This document shows, piece by piece, positions 9,158-18,146 of a stretch of DNA of 64,000 nt; position 1 is the stretch's first letter; every line of letters begins with the position of its first letter. The notes under the pieces are model-generated. The model did not search any database and was not told where the DNA came from. It worked only from the letters and a program-made list of their open reading frames with translations. Both the position numbers and the translations under genes were made by a program. The stretch comes from JAEMQF01 sp963791595 (GTDB lineage Bacteria > Pseudomonadota > Gammaproteobacteria > Burkholderiales > Burkholderiaceae_C): NCBI GenBank assembly GCA_963791595.1, contig CAWBTF010000011.1, forward strand, positions 1 to 64,000, given 5' to 3'.

Positions 9158-9216
9158 TCGACGACGCCTGATCACTGAAATCACGATAAAAGGAGGGTAA
9201 ACACCGACCTCGGGCC

Positions 9217-9229
9217 GATCAATCGCTTG
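9217..9229 (+). promoter_or_regulatory. IHF-like bending site
   Basis: GATCAATCGCTTG matches the IHF consensus WATCAANNNNTTR at every specified position except the first. It lies between the two activator sites and the -24/-12 promoter, where IHF sits in Po/Pu-type sigma-54 promoters. Confidence 0.45.
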
Positions 9230-9302
9230 GCTAGTGGGGCATCTGGATTCGGGTTTCTACGGGGGGATGAGTGGTCCGTGATGGCCGGATCGGCTGTATC
9301 GA

Positions 9303-9318
9303 TTTATCAAATGATGAA
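9303..9318. promoter_or_regulatory. Promoter-proximal activator site (UAS2) for DmpR/XylR-type regulator
   Basis: TTTATCAAATGATGAA matches 13 of 16 positions of the XylR/DmpR palindrome TTGATCAATTGATCAA. Its centre is 31 bp (three helical turns) from the better site at 9334, the usual spacing of paired enhancer sites. Confidence 0.5.
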
Positions 9319-9333
9319 GCGCCACCGAGTCTA

Positions 9334-9349
9334 TGGATCAATTGATCAA
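9334..9349. promoter_or_regulatory. Promoter-distal activator site (UAS1) for DmpR/XylR-type regulator
   Basis: TGGATCAATTGATCAA matches 15 of 16 positions of the XylR/DmpR enhancer palindrome and contains a perfect 12-base palindrome. It lies about 200 bp upstream of the predicted operon start and 70 bp upstream of the regulator's own start codon, so it could also serve autoregulation. Confidence 0.6.
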
Positions 9350-9419
9350 TAATTCGTGATCCGGCGTCGGGTATTCGCGGGTTCCAGACGTGACTCGTTA
9401 TCTCGATACTTTGCGCTCC

Positions 9420-11198
9420 ATGGGCGCCAAGAGCAATGTCCCACCCCTGCCCTCGGACGCCGATCTGAAGCGCCTGGTGCACTTTTCGGCGGGCGACGGG
9501 CGCATCTGGCTCGCCAGCCAGCGCATGCTGCTCGTGCACACCGCGGCGCTCGGCGGCTTGCGGCGCGAGTTGATGCAGACGATCGGCCGCGAGCAGACGC
9601 GCCGCGTGCTGATGCGAACCGGTTACGCCTCGGGCGAACGCGACGCGACGCTGGCGCGCCAGGTGCGGCCGAATGCACCGATGTTCGAAGCCTTTGCCGT
9701 CGGCCCGCAACTTCACATGCTGGAAGGCGCGGTGCAGGTGACGCCGCAGCGCTTCGAGCTCGACCTGGGGGCGTCGCATTACCTGGGCATCTACCGCTGG
9801 GACCATTCCTGGGAGGTCGAGACCTTTTTGCGCGACTTCGGCGAGCAGATTGAGCCCGTGTGCTGGACGCTGCTCGGCTACGCCTCGGGCTACACCAGCG
9901 GCTTTTTCGGCCGGCGCATGCTCTACAAGGAAGTGGCGTGCGTGGCCTGCGGTGCCGGCCACTGCCTGATTGAAGGGCGTTTCCAGGAGGAGTGGCCCGA
10001 CGGCGCGAGCATGGCGCACGACTACGATGCCGACTCGCTGCTGCTGCGCATGGACGACTTGCAGTCCAAGGTGGAAGCGCTGCGCACCCAGCTCGACGCG
10101 GCCGATGAAAGCGGGCCGCTCGTCGGGCGCTCCAAGTCGTTCCAGGCGGCGCTCGAGCTGCTGCGCAAGGCCGCGCCGACCAAGGTGAATGTGCTGCTCA
10201 CCGGCGAAACCGGCGTGGGCAAGGAGCGCTTTGCCCGTGCCATGCACAAGATGAGCCCGCGCGCCGACAAGCCCTTTGTTGCTGTGAATTGCGCGGCACT
10301 GCCGGGCGAGCTGATCGAAAGCGAATTGTTCGGCGCCGAGAAGGGCGCGTTCACCGGGGCGAGCAGTGCGCGGCCCGGGCGCTTCGAGCGCGCCGACGGC
10401 GGAACCTTGTTGCTCGACGAACTCGGCGACCTGCCGCTTCCCGCGCAAGCGAAACTGCTGCGTGTGTTGCAAAGCGGCGAAGTCGAGCGCCTGGGGGGGA
10501 CCGCGCCGCGCAAGGTGGATGTGCGCGTGGTCGCGGCGACGAATGTCGACCTCGAAGCCGCGGTCGCGGCCGGGCGCTTTCGCGTCGACCTGCTGTACCG
10601 GCTGAACGTCTATCCGATCCGCATCCCCCCGCTGCGCGAGCGTGTCGAGGACATCGAGCCGCTGGCCCAGCACCTGTTGCAGCGCTTCGGCGCGCTGCAC
10701 GACAAGCTCGTCCCCGGCTTCACCGACCGCGCGCTCGACGCGATGCGCCACTACCCCTGGCCCGGCAATGTGCGCGAGTTGGAAAACCTGATCGAACGCG
10801 GCGTGATCCTCGCCAGCGCGCGCGAGCCGATCGACGTCGATCGCTTGTTTCCCACCTTGCCCGGAACCGCGAGCGCCAAGGCCACTGTCAACGCCTCCGG
10901 GCGCATTCAAGCCAGCACCGAGCACGAGTTGGGGGCCCTGTATGAAGACGTGCAGCGGCGCGGCCTGAGCCTGGATGAACTGGAGAGCGCGTTGATCGAG
11001 GAGGCGGTGAAGCGCGCCGGCGGCAACCTCGCGGCCGCGGCGCGCGCGCTGCGCCTGACCAGGCCGCAACTCAGCTATCGTCTCGCGCGCATCCGCGAGC
11101 GCGAAAGCGCGGCGGCGGCGTCGCTCGAATCCGCACCGGTGGCTCCTTCCGGCACCGACCTCACGGTTACGGTTGCCGCCGGGCGCAACGAGGCTTGA
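9420..11198 (+). CDS. dmpR: Sigma-54-dependent phenol-responsive activator, DmpR/PoxR/XylR type
   Basis: Transcription activator that senses phenols directly and opens sigma-54 promoters. Domain order: N-terminal XylR_N/V4R sensor (residues about 10-200, with PVCWTLLGYASGY and the CVACGAGHC cysteine cluster), a short coiled linker, an AAA+ domain with Walker A GETGVGKE, the sigma-54 contact loop GAFTGA and Walker B LLLDELG, and a C-terminal Fis-type HTH (GGNLAAAARALRLTRPQLSY). I prefer the ATG at 9420 because it places LVHF where DmpR has LIHF; a GTG at 9390 is open in frame. It diverges from the hydroxylase operon and is followed 5 bp later by a GntR gene. Confidence 0.9.
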   Translation: MGAKSNVPPLPSDADLKRLVHFSAGDGRIWLASQRMLLVHTAALGGLRRELMQTIGREQTRRVLMRTGYASGERDATLARQVRPNAPMFEAFAVGPQLHMLEGAVQVTPQRFELDLGASHYLGIYRWDHSWEVETFLRDFGEQIEPVCWTLLGYASGYTSGFFGRRMLYKEVACVACGAGHCLIEGRFQEEWPDGASMAHDYDADSLLLRMDDLQSKVEALRTQLDAADESGPLVGRSKSFQAALELLRKAAPTKVNVLLTGETGVGKERFARAMHKMSPRADKPFVAVNCAALPGELIESELFGAEKGAFTGASSARPGRFERADGGTLLLDELGDLPLPAQAKLLRVLQSGEVERLGGTAPRKVDVRVVAATNVDLEAAVAAGRFRVDLLYRLNVYPIRIPPLRERVEDIEPLAQHLLQRFGALHDKLVPGFTDRALDAMRHYPWPGNVRELENLIERGVILASAREPIDVDRLFPTLPGTASAKATVNASGRIQASTEHELGALYEDVQRRGLSLDELESALIEEAVKRAGGNLAAAARALRLTRPQLSYRLARIRERESAAAASLESAPVAPSGTDLTVTVAAGRNEA

Positions 11199-11203
11199 CC
11201 GCA

Positions 11204-11941
11204 ATGGCCAAGCGACCCTACCTGGCCCTCGCGCACCCAACGCCAGGTGGGGCCACCGAGCGCACCGACGCAGCACGCACGCTGATCGAACGCGCCTACG
11301 CGCAGCTGCGCCACGACATCGTCGAAGGCGTTCTCGCCCCCGGCGAAAAACTGCGCGTCGAGCACCTCAAGGCGCGCTACGCAGTGGGCGCCGGCACGCT
11401 GCGCGAGGCGATCACGCGCCTGGTGAGCGACGCGCTGGTGGTGGCCGAAGGCCAGCGCGGTTTTCGCGTCGCCGAGATGACGGTCGCCGACCTGCAAGAC
11501 CTGACCGAGCTGCGCGTGCACATCGAAATCGACGCGCTGCGCCGCTCGATCCGCCAGGGCAACGACGCCTGGCGCGCGCGGCTCACGCGCGCGTACGAAG
11601 AACTGTCCGCCTTCGAGCAGCCCATCCGCCCCGAGCTGCGCCAAAGATGGGAGTTGCTCAACACGCGCTTCCACGAAGAACTGATCTCGGCCTACGACTC
11701 GCCATGGACGCTGCGCGTGCTGCGCACCCTGGCGCGCCACGGCGAGCGCTACCGGCGCCTGTCGATCGGCTCGCCCGACATCAAGCGCGACGTGCATGCC
11801 GAGCACCGCGAACTCCATGAACTCGCGCTGCAGGGCAAGGAAGCGCGCGCCGCGCTCGCGCTTGAAGCGCACATTCGCAATACACCCGAGCAGTTGATGC
11901 GGGCGATGGCGGCGGGGCTCTTGGAGATCGGGCGCGGTTGA
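11204..11941 (+). CDS. GntR/FCD-family transcriptional repressor
   Basis: About 245 residues. N-terminal winged helix: ARTLIERAYAQLRHDIVEGV, LAPGEKLRVEHL and AGTLREAITRL are standard GntR. The C-terminal FCD ligand domain has LTELRVHIEIDALR and the metal-type His in RFHEELI and EHRELHELAL. Start ATG 11204 is 5 bp after the dmpR-type stop, so the two regulators are probably co-transcribed. In Comamonas a GntR protein (AphS/PhcS) beside the DmpR homologue silences phenol genes; the same role is likely here by context, not proven. Confidence 0.85.
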   Translation: MAKRPYLALAHPTPGGATERTDAARTLIERAYAQLRHDIVEGVLAPGEKLRVEHLKARYAVGAGTLREAITRLVSDALVVAEGQRGFRVAEMTVADLQDLTELRVHIEIDALRRSIRQGNDAWRARLTRAYEELSAFEQPIRPELRQRWELLNTRFHEELISAYDSPWTLRVLRTLARHGERYRRLSIGSPDIKRDVHAEHRELHELALQGKEARAALALEAHIRNTPEQLMRAMAAGLLEIGRG

Positions 11942-12012
11942 TCGGGGTGCGCCCTTTCCGCGTGCCGGCAGAAGCAGCGAGTGGCCCACGTTCCCGGTAC
12001 TGCGTCGCGGTA

Positions 12013-12177
12013 CTAGCCTCGACGAAACAGCATGCTGACCCCGACCACGATCAGGATGGCCGGCCACCACTTCGCGATCAGCGCACCGATGTTCGGAACG
12101 ATGCCGAAGTTGGCGAGCAGGAACAGGATGCCCAGCGCGATGAGCACGAAGGCCATGGTGTTGGAACGCGGGCTCAT
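12013..12177 (-). CDS. Small two-helix membrane protein (LiaI/DUF5668-like)
   Basis: 54 residues with two hydrophobic helices (FVLIALGILFLLANFG and WWPAILIVVGVSMLF) joined by a short turn, ending in FRRG. This is the layout of LiaI/LiaF-type transmembrane repeats. An AAGGA Shine-Dalgarno sits 7 bp before the ATG. It follows the aminotransferase gene by 56 bp on the same strand. Function unknown; members of this group are often linked to envelope-stress systems, but nothing here shows that. Confidence 0.7.
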   Translation of the reverse strand: MSPRSNTMAFVLIALGILFLLANFGIVPNIGALIAKWWPAILIVVGVSMLFRRG

Positions 12178-12233
12178 TTGAATTCCTTCGTGGCTTGAAC
12201 GGCCGATTGTCGGCACGATTTCGGTGGTGCCGC

Positions 12234-13590
12234 TCAGGCGAGTTCTTCCATGGACCGATCGATCGCCACGGCCAGTCGCTCGACGATCGCCTCGACTTCC
12301 GCCTCGCTCACGATGAACGGCGGCGCGAGCAGCACGTGGTCGCCGCTGCGCCCGTCGACGGTGCCGCCCATCGGGTAGACGAGCAGGCCGCCCTGCATCG
12401 CAATTTGCTTGAGCCTGGCGTGCGTCCTCAAAGCAGGGTTCAGCGGCGCCTTGCTCGCGCGGTCGGCCACCAACTCGACGCCGACGAAAAGGCCACGGCC
12501 GCGCACGTCGCCCACGTTCGGATGGTTCGCGAAGCGTTCGCGCAAGGCGGCCTGCAACTGCGCGCCGCGCTGCTGCACGTTCGCGAGCAAGCCATCGTCC
12601 TCGATCGTGCGCTGCACTTCCAGCGCCGCCGCGCAGGCGATCGCGTGGCCGAGGTAGGTGTGGCCGTGCTGGAACGCGCCGCTGCCGCGCAGCAGCGCGT
12701 CGACGATGCGTTCGCTCACGAGCATCGCGCCGATCGGCTGGTAACCCGCGCCCAGGCCCTTGGCGATGGCCAGCAGGTCCGGCGACACGCCCTCCTGCTC
12801 GCACGCGTACAGCGTTCCGGTGCGGCCCATGCCGCTCATCACTTCGTCCAGGATCAGCAACACGCCGTGGCGGTCGCAGACTTCACGGATGCGCTGGAAG
12901 TAGCCCGGCACCGCGCTCACCGCACCGAGTGTCGCGCCGACGACGGTCTCGGCGACGAATGCGGCCACGTTGGCGGCGCCCAGCTCGACGATCTTTGCTT
13001 CCAACTCGTCAGCGAGGCGTTGCGAGTACTGTTCTTCGCTCTCGCCGTCGCGCTGCTCGCGATAGGCATAACAAGGCGACGACATGGTGCGCGGGAACGA
13101 GGATCGGCGCATAGGGCGCGCGCCGCAGCGCGTTGCCGCCGATCGCCAGCGCGCCGAGCGTATTGCCGTGGTAACTTTGGCGCCGCGCGATGAAAAACCT
13201 CCGCTGCGGCTGGCCGGTCTCGACGAAATACTGGCGCGCGAGCTTCAGGCACGCTTCGATCGCCTCCGAGCCGCCGCTCACGAAGTAGGCGTGCGACAGG
13301 CCCGGCGGCGCGCGCTCGATCAGATGGCTCGCGAGCTGCTCCGCCGCATCGGTGGTGAAAAAGCTCGTGTGCGCGTACGCCAGTTGTTCGGCCTGGCGCT
13401 GAATCGCGCGCACGATGCGCGGGTGGCCGTGGCCGAGGCACGATACGGCGGCGCCGCCGCTCGCGTCCAGGTATTCGCGGCCTTCGCTGTCCACGAGCCA
13501 GCAGCCGTGGCCGCCGACCGCGGTGGGCAGTGGGCGCTTCGGGTCGCGGTGCAGGATGCGGGTGGTCTTGCCAGGTGCGGCCATCGTCAT
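12234..13590 (-). CDS. Class III PLP-dependent aminotransferase (one frame break)
   Basis: About 452 codons, the normal length for omega-amino acid/aspartate aminotransferase-family enzymes of fold type I. Seen in order: YLDASGGAAVSCLGHGHP, SGGSEAIEACLKLARQ, RRQSYHGNTLGALA, LLILDEVMSGMGRTG, and the PLP-lysine segment LAIAKGLGAGYQPIGA. A one-base slip near 13095 joins the two halves. The start ATG (13590) overlaps the TRAP permease stop as ATGA, so it is translated with the transporter and probably acts on the imported compound or its product. The substrate cannot be read. Confidence 0.85.
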
Positions 13591-16160
13591 GCCCTCAAGC
13601 GCCTCCCCTGCGCCCACCAGACCCCCAGAGTCAGCAGCAGCGCCGGAATCAGCACCCAATGCTGCGACGGGCGCTGCGGATTGGGCAGCTTGAGTTCGGC
13701 CACCTTGTAGCCTTGCTCCAGGCCGAGCTTCTTCGCCCGGCTGCCGAACTTGACGGCGGCGACTTCGATGTCGCTGCCCAGTTGCGACAGCGTGACACCC
13801 GCGTCGCGCAGCTTGGCGCGGCCGTCGGCGCCCTTGCCCATCGGGATCGCCACCGTCTTCGTGATCCGGTCGCCGTCGAGGTCGGTGCCGGCGATGCCGA
13901 CGATCAGCCACTCGTCCTCGGCGAGTGTGCCGGCCACCTCGTAGATGTCGGCGGCCGGGGCGCTGACGTACTTCGGCGCGATGCGATCAATCACCCAGTC
14001 GGGGCGGAAGAACAGGAACGTGGCGATCAGCAACAGCGCCACTTCGAGCCATGTGCAGCGAATGCGAAACCACTTCATCGTCGCCGCGGCGAACAGCAGC
14101 GACGCTACCGTGCCGGTGACGCAGACAAGCGCCACGTCGATCCAATGCGCCGTGCCGATCAGCAGCAACTGCGGATTGAAGATGAAAACAAAAGGCAGCA
14201 CGGTCGTGCGCAGGCTGTACCAGGTGGCCTGCATGCCGGTGGCGTTCGGGTCGTCGCCCGAGATCGCCGCCGCCGCGTACGAGGCCAGGCCCACCGGCGG
14301 AGTCACGTCCGCCAAGATGCCGAAGTAGAAGACGAACAGGTGCACCGCGATCAGCGGAATCACGAGCTCGCTGCGCGCGCCGAGCTCGACGATCACCGGC
14401 GCCATCAGCGTCGCCACGAGGATGTAGTTCGCCGTCGTCGGCACGCCCGCGCCGATGAGCAGGCAGATGACGGCGGTGAGCAGCAGCATCACGAGCACGT
14501 TGCCGGCCGAGACGAGCTCGACGAAGTCGGTCATCATCAGGCCCATGCCGGTGAGCGTGATCACGCCGACGATCAGCCCGGCGCTCGCGCACGCGACGCC
14601 GATGCCGATCATGTTGCGCGCACCGAGCACCAGGCCGCGCCACAGGTCGGCGAGGCCGCGCCTCGCTGCGGCTGGTAGATCGGCGCGCCGGTTCGCCGCG
14701 GGGCGCAGCCATTCGAGCAGCACCGGCTGCAGCGGCACCATCACCATCACGGTCGCCGTGGCCCAGAACGCCGACAGCCCTGGCGACAACTCCTCCACCA
14801 TCAAGCACCACAGCAGCACGACGATCGGAATGAAGAAATGCAGCCCGGCGCGCACCGTCGGCCAGGGCTCGGGCAGATGAATCTGCGGCGCGTTCGGGTC
14901 GTCGATCGGGAGCGCTGGGTGGCGCGCCGAATACGCCATCAGAACCACATACGCGGCCAGCGCCAGCGCCGCCAGCGCCCAGCTCGCTGCCGGCCCGGCG
15001 AGCCACTGAACGCCTTTGATCGCCGCATACAAGCCGATCAGCGCGAGCACCGTGCCCGACGCGCCGAGCCCCCAGCCGATCACGCGCTCGCGCCAACCCG
15101 GAATGCGCCGGCGCACGAGCGGTTGGATGTCGTACTTCAACGCCTCCAGGTGCACGATGTAGAACAGCGCCACATAGGAAATCACGGCGGGCAGCAGCGC
15201 GTGCTTGACGATCTCGGAGTACGGAATGCCGACGTACTCGACCATCAGGAACGCCGCCGCGCCCATCACCGGCGGCATGATCTGGCCGTTGATCGACGAC
15301 GCGGCCTCGATCGCACCCGCCTTCACTCCCGAGTAGCCGGTGCGCTTCATCAGCGGGATCGTGAAGATGCCGCCCGACACCACATTGCTCACCGACGAGC
15401 CCGAGACGATGCCGTTCAGCGCCGACGACACGACCGCCACTTTCGCCGGCCCGCCGCGCAGATGGCCGAGCAGCGCAAGCGAGACCTGCAGCATGTAGTT
15501 GCCGGCGCCGGCGATGTCGAGCAACGTGCCGAACAACACGAACAGAAAGATGAACTGCACCGACACACCGAGCGCCACGCCGTACACGCCCTCGGTGGTG
15601 AGCCACATGTGCGAGATGAAGCGCGACAGCGACGCGCCGCGGTGCTGGATCACCTCGGGCATCAGCGGCCCGGCAAACACATAGAGCATGAACACGCCGG
15701 TCGTGACGAGCATGCCGAAGCCCATCGCGCGGCGTGTCGCTTCGAGCATGATCAGCACGCCGGTCGCGCCGACGATGATGTCCATGCGCGTCGGCGTTCC
15801 CGGCCGGGTGGCGAGCTCCTTGTAGAACAGGAACAGATACGCCGCGCAGAACGCGCCGATCAGCGCGAGCAGCCAGTCGGACCAGGGAATCACCGATCGC
15901 GACGAGCGCTTGAACGCTGGGTAGGCGCAGAACGCCAGGAACACGGCGAACGCGAGATGGACCGCGCGCGCTTCGGTGTCGTTGAGGATGCCGAAGCCGA
16001 ACGTGAACGGCAGCGGCGACGCGTACCAGACCTGGAACAGCGACCACGCCGCGGCCAGGATCGCCAGCGCCAGCCCCACCTTGCCGGCGGGCTCACGCCC
16101 GCCGAGATCGGCCTCCTTGACGAGTTGGTCGAGGTTGACGGGGGTGGGCGCTTGGTTCAT
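13587..16160 (-). CDS. TRAP transporter fused permease (TAXI type) with C-terminal DUF3394 domain
   Basis: An intact 857-residue inner-membrane protein combining the small (DctQ-like) and large (DctM-like) TRAP subunits. The N-terminal third has four or five helices. The large part has signature segments GIVSGSSVSNVVSGG, SSINGQIMPPVMGAAAFLM and FGILADVTPPVGLASYAAAA. After about residue 720 comes a soluble region (VGIAGTDLDGDRITKTVAIP and onward) typical of DUF3394, then a final helix. The start at 16160 is preceded by GGGAG. It uses the sodium gradient with the receptor at 16462. Confidence 0.92.
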   Translation of the reverse strand: MNQAPTPVNLDQLVKEADLGGREPAGKVGLALAILAAAWSLFQVWYASPLPFTFGFGILNDTEARAVHLAFAVFLAFCAYPAFKRSSRSVIPWSDWLLALIGAFCAAYLFLFYKELATRPGTPTRMDIIVGATGVLIMLEATRRAMGFGMLVTTGVFMLYVFAGPLMPEVIQHRGASLSRFISHMWLTTEGVYGVALGVSVQFIFLFVLFGTLLDIAGAGNYMLQVSLALLGHLRGGPAKVAVVSSALNGIVSGSSVSNVVSGGIFTIPLMKRTGYSGVKAGAIEAASSINGQIMPPVMGAAAFLMVEYVGIPYSEIVKHALLPAVISYVALFYIVHLEALKYDIQPLVRRRIPGWRERVIGWGLGASGTVLALIGLYAAIKGVQWLAGPAASWALAALALAAYVVLMAYSARHPALPIDDPNAPQIHLPEPWPTVRAGLHFFIPIVVLLWCLMVEELSPGLSAFWATATVMVMVPLQPVLLEWLRPAANRRADLPAAARRGLADLWRGLVLGARNMIGIGVACASAGLIVGVITLTGMGLMMTDFVELVSAGNVLVMLLLTAVICLLIGAGVPTTANYILVATLMAPVIVELGARSELVIPLIAVHLFVFYFGILADVTPPVGLASYAAAAISGDDPNATGMQATWYSLRTTVLPFVFIFNPQLLLIGTAHWIDVALVCVTGTVASLLFAAATMKWFRIRCTWLEVALLLIATFLFFRPDWVIDRIAPKYVSAPAADIYEVAGTLAEDEWLIVGIAGTDLDGDRITKTVAIPMGKGADGRAKLRDAGVTLSQLGSDIEVAAVKFGSRAKKLGLEQGYKVAELKLPNPQRPSQHWVLIPALLLTLGVWWAQGRRLRA

Positions 16161-16179
16161 CGGCTCCCGGGCGCCGACG

Positions 16180-16443
16180 CTAAAGGCATCTGCACTCGGG
16201 TTGGTTGTAGGTCTCACCCCGCCAGGGTGGGCGTTGATACGCAAGTTCTTGTCGAGTGCTTTCGAGCTTGGCCCGAGACGGGCTGCACTTCTTGACGCAC
16301 GCAGCCATTTCGGCTTCAAGGAATGCGGACGAGGCGGTTTTCACGTACCACAGGTAGGCGCCCGCAGCCAGGCAACAGCCGACGAAGTAAACGACCCAGG
16401 GCACGCGCCCGAGCCTGCGTGCGAAGGATCCGAAGCCGCACAT
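16180..16443 (-). CDS. Small Cys-rich single-pass membrane protein in the TAXI operon
   Basis: 87 residues, not recognised. It has a basic N-terminus, one membrane helix (VPWVVYFVGCCLAAGAYLWYV), then a charged tail with cysteine pairs (AACVKKCSP and PECRCL at the end). It lies between the TAXI receptor (18 bp) and the fused permease (19 bp) on the same strand, so it is part of the operon. The paired cysteines on one side of the membrane could bind metal or form disulfides. No function can be assigned. Confidence 0.6.
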   Translation of the reverse strand: MCGFGSFARRLGRVPWVVYFVGCCLAAGAYLWYVKTASSAFLEAEMAACVKKCSPSRAKLESTRQELAYQRPPWRGETYNQPECRCL

Positions 16444-16461
16444 GAACCGGCGTCGAGCGGG

Positions 16462-17445
16462 CTACTTCACCCACCCTTTCTCCTTGTAGAACCGCAGGGC
16501 ACCCTCGTGCAGCGGCGCCGACAAACCATCGGCCACCATGTTCTCCGCTTTCAAATTCGCCAGCGCCGGGTGCAGCTTCTTGAACTCGTCGAAGTTGTCG
16601 AACACGGCCTTCACCACCTGGTACACCGATTCGGCCGGCGCCTTGGATGAGGTGACCACGGTCGCGAGCACGCCATAGGTCTGCGTTGCATCGGCATTGC
16701 CTGGGTAGAGGCCGCCTGGGATCGTCGCCTTCGCGTAGTAGGGCTTCTCGGCCACCAGCTTGTCGACGGCAGCGCCGGTGATCGGAACGAGCTTCGCGCC
16801 GCACGACGTCGTCGGGTCCTGGATGTTCGCGCTCGGGTGGCCCACGCCGTAGAAGAAAGCGTCGATCTTGCCGTCGCACAGGGCCGGCCCATGCTCGTCG
16901 GCCTTCAGTTCCGAGGCGAGCGAGAAGTCGCCGAGCTTCCAGCCGAGCGCGCCGAGCAACTCTTCGAGCGATGCGCGAGTTCCCGAACCCGGGTTGCCGA
17001 CGTTCAGGCGCTTGCCCTTGGTGTCTGCGAACGACCGGACGCCCGCTTCCTTGCGCGCCAGCACGGTGAACGGCTCGGGGTGCACCGAGAACACGGCGCG
17101 AAGGTCGCTGTACGCGCCGTCCTTGAACTGGCCCAGTCCTTTCGCGGCGTTGTACTGCACGTCGCTCTGCGCAAAGCCGAGGTCCAGCTCGCCGGCCTTG
17201 ATGGTGTTGATGTTGAACACCGAGCCGCCGGTTGATTCGACCGAACAGCGGATGCCGTGCTTGGCGCGGTCCTTGTTGACGAGGCGGCAGATCGCGCCGC
17301 CGGCGGCGTAATACACGCCGGTCACGCCGCCGGTGCCGACGGTGATGAATTTCTGTTGGGCGAGTGCGGGCGCGGCGTGCAGGGCGGCGCCGGTGGCGAG
17401 ACCGAGCAGGGTCAGGCGGGCGATGGTGTGCAGAGGGGTTCGCAT
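16462..17445 (-). CDS. TAXI-family TRAP transporter solute receptor
   Basis: 327 residues with a signal peptide cleaved near APALAQQ. TAXI family sequence is clear: FITVGTGGVTGVYYAAGGAI near residue 32, RCSVESTGGSVFNINTIKAG, and the late segment ENMVADGLSAPLHEGALRFY. It binds an organic acid or amino acid in the periplasm for the permease at 13587. A strong AAGGAGA Shine-Dalgarno lies 5 bp before the ATG. First gene of the operon TAXI receptor, small membrane protein, permease, aminotransferase. Confidence 0.92.
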   Translation of the reverse strand: MRTPLHTIARLTLLGLATGAALHAAPALAQQKFITVGTGGVTGVYYAAGGAICRLVNKDRAKHGIRCSVESTGGSVFNINTIKAGELDLGFAQSDVQYNAAKGLGQFKDGAYSDLRAVFSVHPEPFTVLARKEAGVRSFADTKGKRLNVGNPGSGTRASLEELLGALGWKLGDFSLASELKADEHGPALCDGKIDAFFYGVGHPSANIQDPTTSCGAKLVPITGAAVDKLVAEKPYYAKATIPGGLYPGNADATQTYGVLATVVTSSKAPAESVYQVVKAVFDNFDEFKKLHPALANLKAENMVADGLSAPLHEGALRFYKEKGWVK

Positions 17446-17564
17446 GTCAATCTCCTTGGGAACGAAATGAGGCGATGGGTGCGGCAGCGCTCCTCGGAAT
17501 CGAGGCAACGGAGCGCACCGAGACTGCGCAGTGTCGGTCATTCGACGCAAGGCGTGCCATGGCG

Positions 17565-17585
17565 TTGACCCGGATGCCGGGTCAA
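17565..17585. promoter_or_regulatory. Perfect 9-bp inverted repeat upstream of the TAXI operon
   Basis: TTGACCCGG-ATG-CCGGGTCAA is a perfect palindrome with a 3-bp centre, 120 bp upstream of the TAXI receptor and 20 bp past the stop of the acetyltransferase. There is no T-run on either side, so it is more likely an operator than an intrinsic terminator. Confidence 0.4.
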
Positions 17586-17604
17586 TGGCCCGCAGCGCCC
17601 TATC

Positions 17605-18144
17605 TCAGTCGCGATCGCGCGGCGTCGGCGCGACGACCCACTGCAACAACACGTCGTTGTCGGCCACCTCATGCTCGGTGCGCAGAGCCTCGGGTGCAGT
17701 CGTAAAGCCCAAGCGCGACAGCAGGAGTAGCGAGCGCTGGTTGTTCCGGTCGGCAGTGGCGAGCCAACGTGTCGCGCCGTAGCGTGCCGCGCACTCGTCC
17801 ATCGCGGCGCGGGTCGCGCGCTGCGCGATTCCTTGGCCCCAATGCGCGCTGCCCAGCACGAAGGCGATCCATCCCAGCCCGTCGTCGCACACAGTGGCCT
17901 GGATGAAGCCGGCTAGCGCGCCGGACTCCAAGCGAATCACCCAATTCAGCCAATGTTCGCGGCCGTCTGCCGAAAGGCGCGACTCCAGCAGCTCGAAGCG
18001 GTGCCGCAACAGCTCCACCGACGCGGGCGGTGGCTGGTCGAGGTAGGCGTGGATGGCGGGCTCGGCGAGCAGGACGAACATCTCCTGCGCGTGCGCGGCA
18101 ACTTGCGGCTCCAGCACTAGGCCTTCGGCGTGCAGGGGGCGCAT
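17605..18144 (-). CDS. GNAT-family N-acetyltransferase (RimJ/RimL-like)
   Basis: 179 residues. GNAT fold features: central LAGFIQATVCDDGLGWIAFVL (beta 4), the acetyl-CoA loop WGQGIAQRATRAAMDECA, and the late RNNQRSLLLLSRLGF segment typical of RimJ/RimL side-chain or N-terminal acetyltransferases. I chose the ATG at 18144, 2 bp after the stop of the upstream ATPase gene, which implies coupling. The substrate is unknown. Confidence 0.82.
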   Translation of the reverse strand: MRPLHAEGLVLEPQVAAHAQEMFVLLAEPAIHAYLDQPPPASVELLRHRFELLESRLSADGREHWLNWVIRLESGALAGFIQATVCDDGLGWIAFVLGSAHWGQGIAQRATRAAMDECAARYGATRWLATADRNNQRSLLLLSRLGFTTAPEALRTEHEVADNDVLLQWVVAPTPRDRD

Positions 18145-18146
18145 CG

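Noticed and set aside
9231..11276. 681-codon open frame opposite the DmpR-type regulator
   Set aside because: It is antisense to a clearly conserved AAA+ activator and has no recognisable domain.
13987..16047. 686-codon open frame over the TRAP permease
   Set aside because: Same strand, other frame; Arg/His/Asp-rich shadow of the permease coding sequence.
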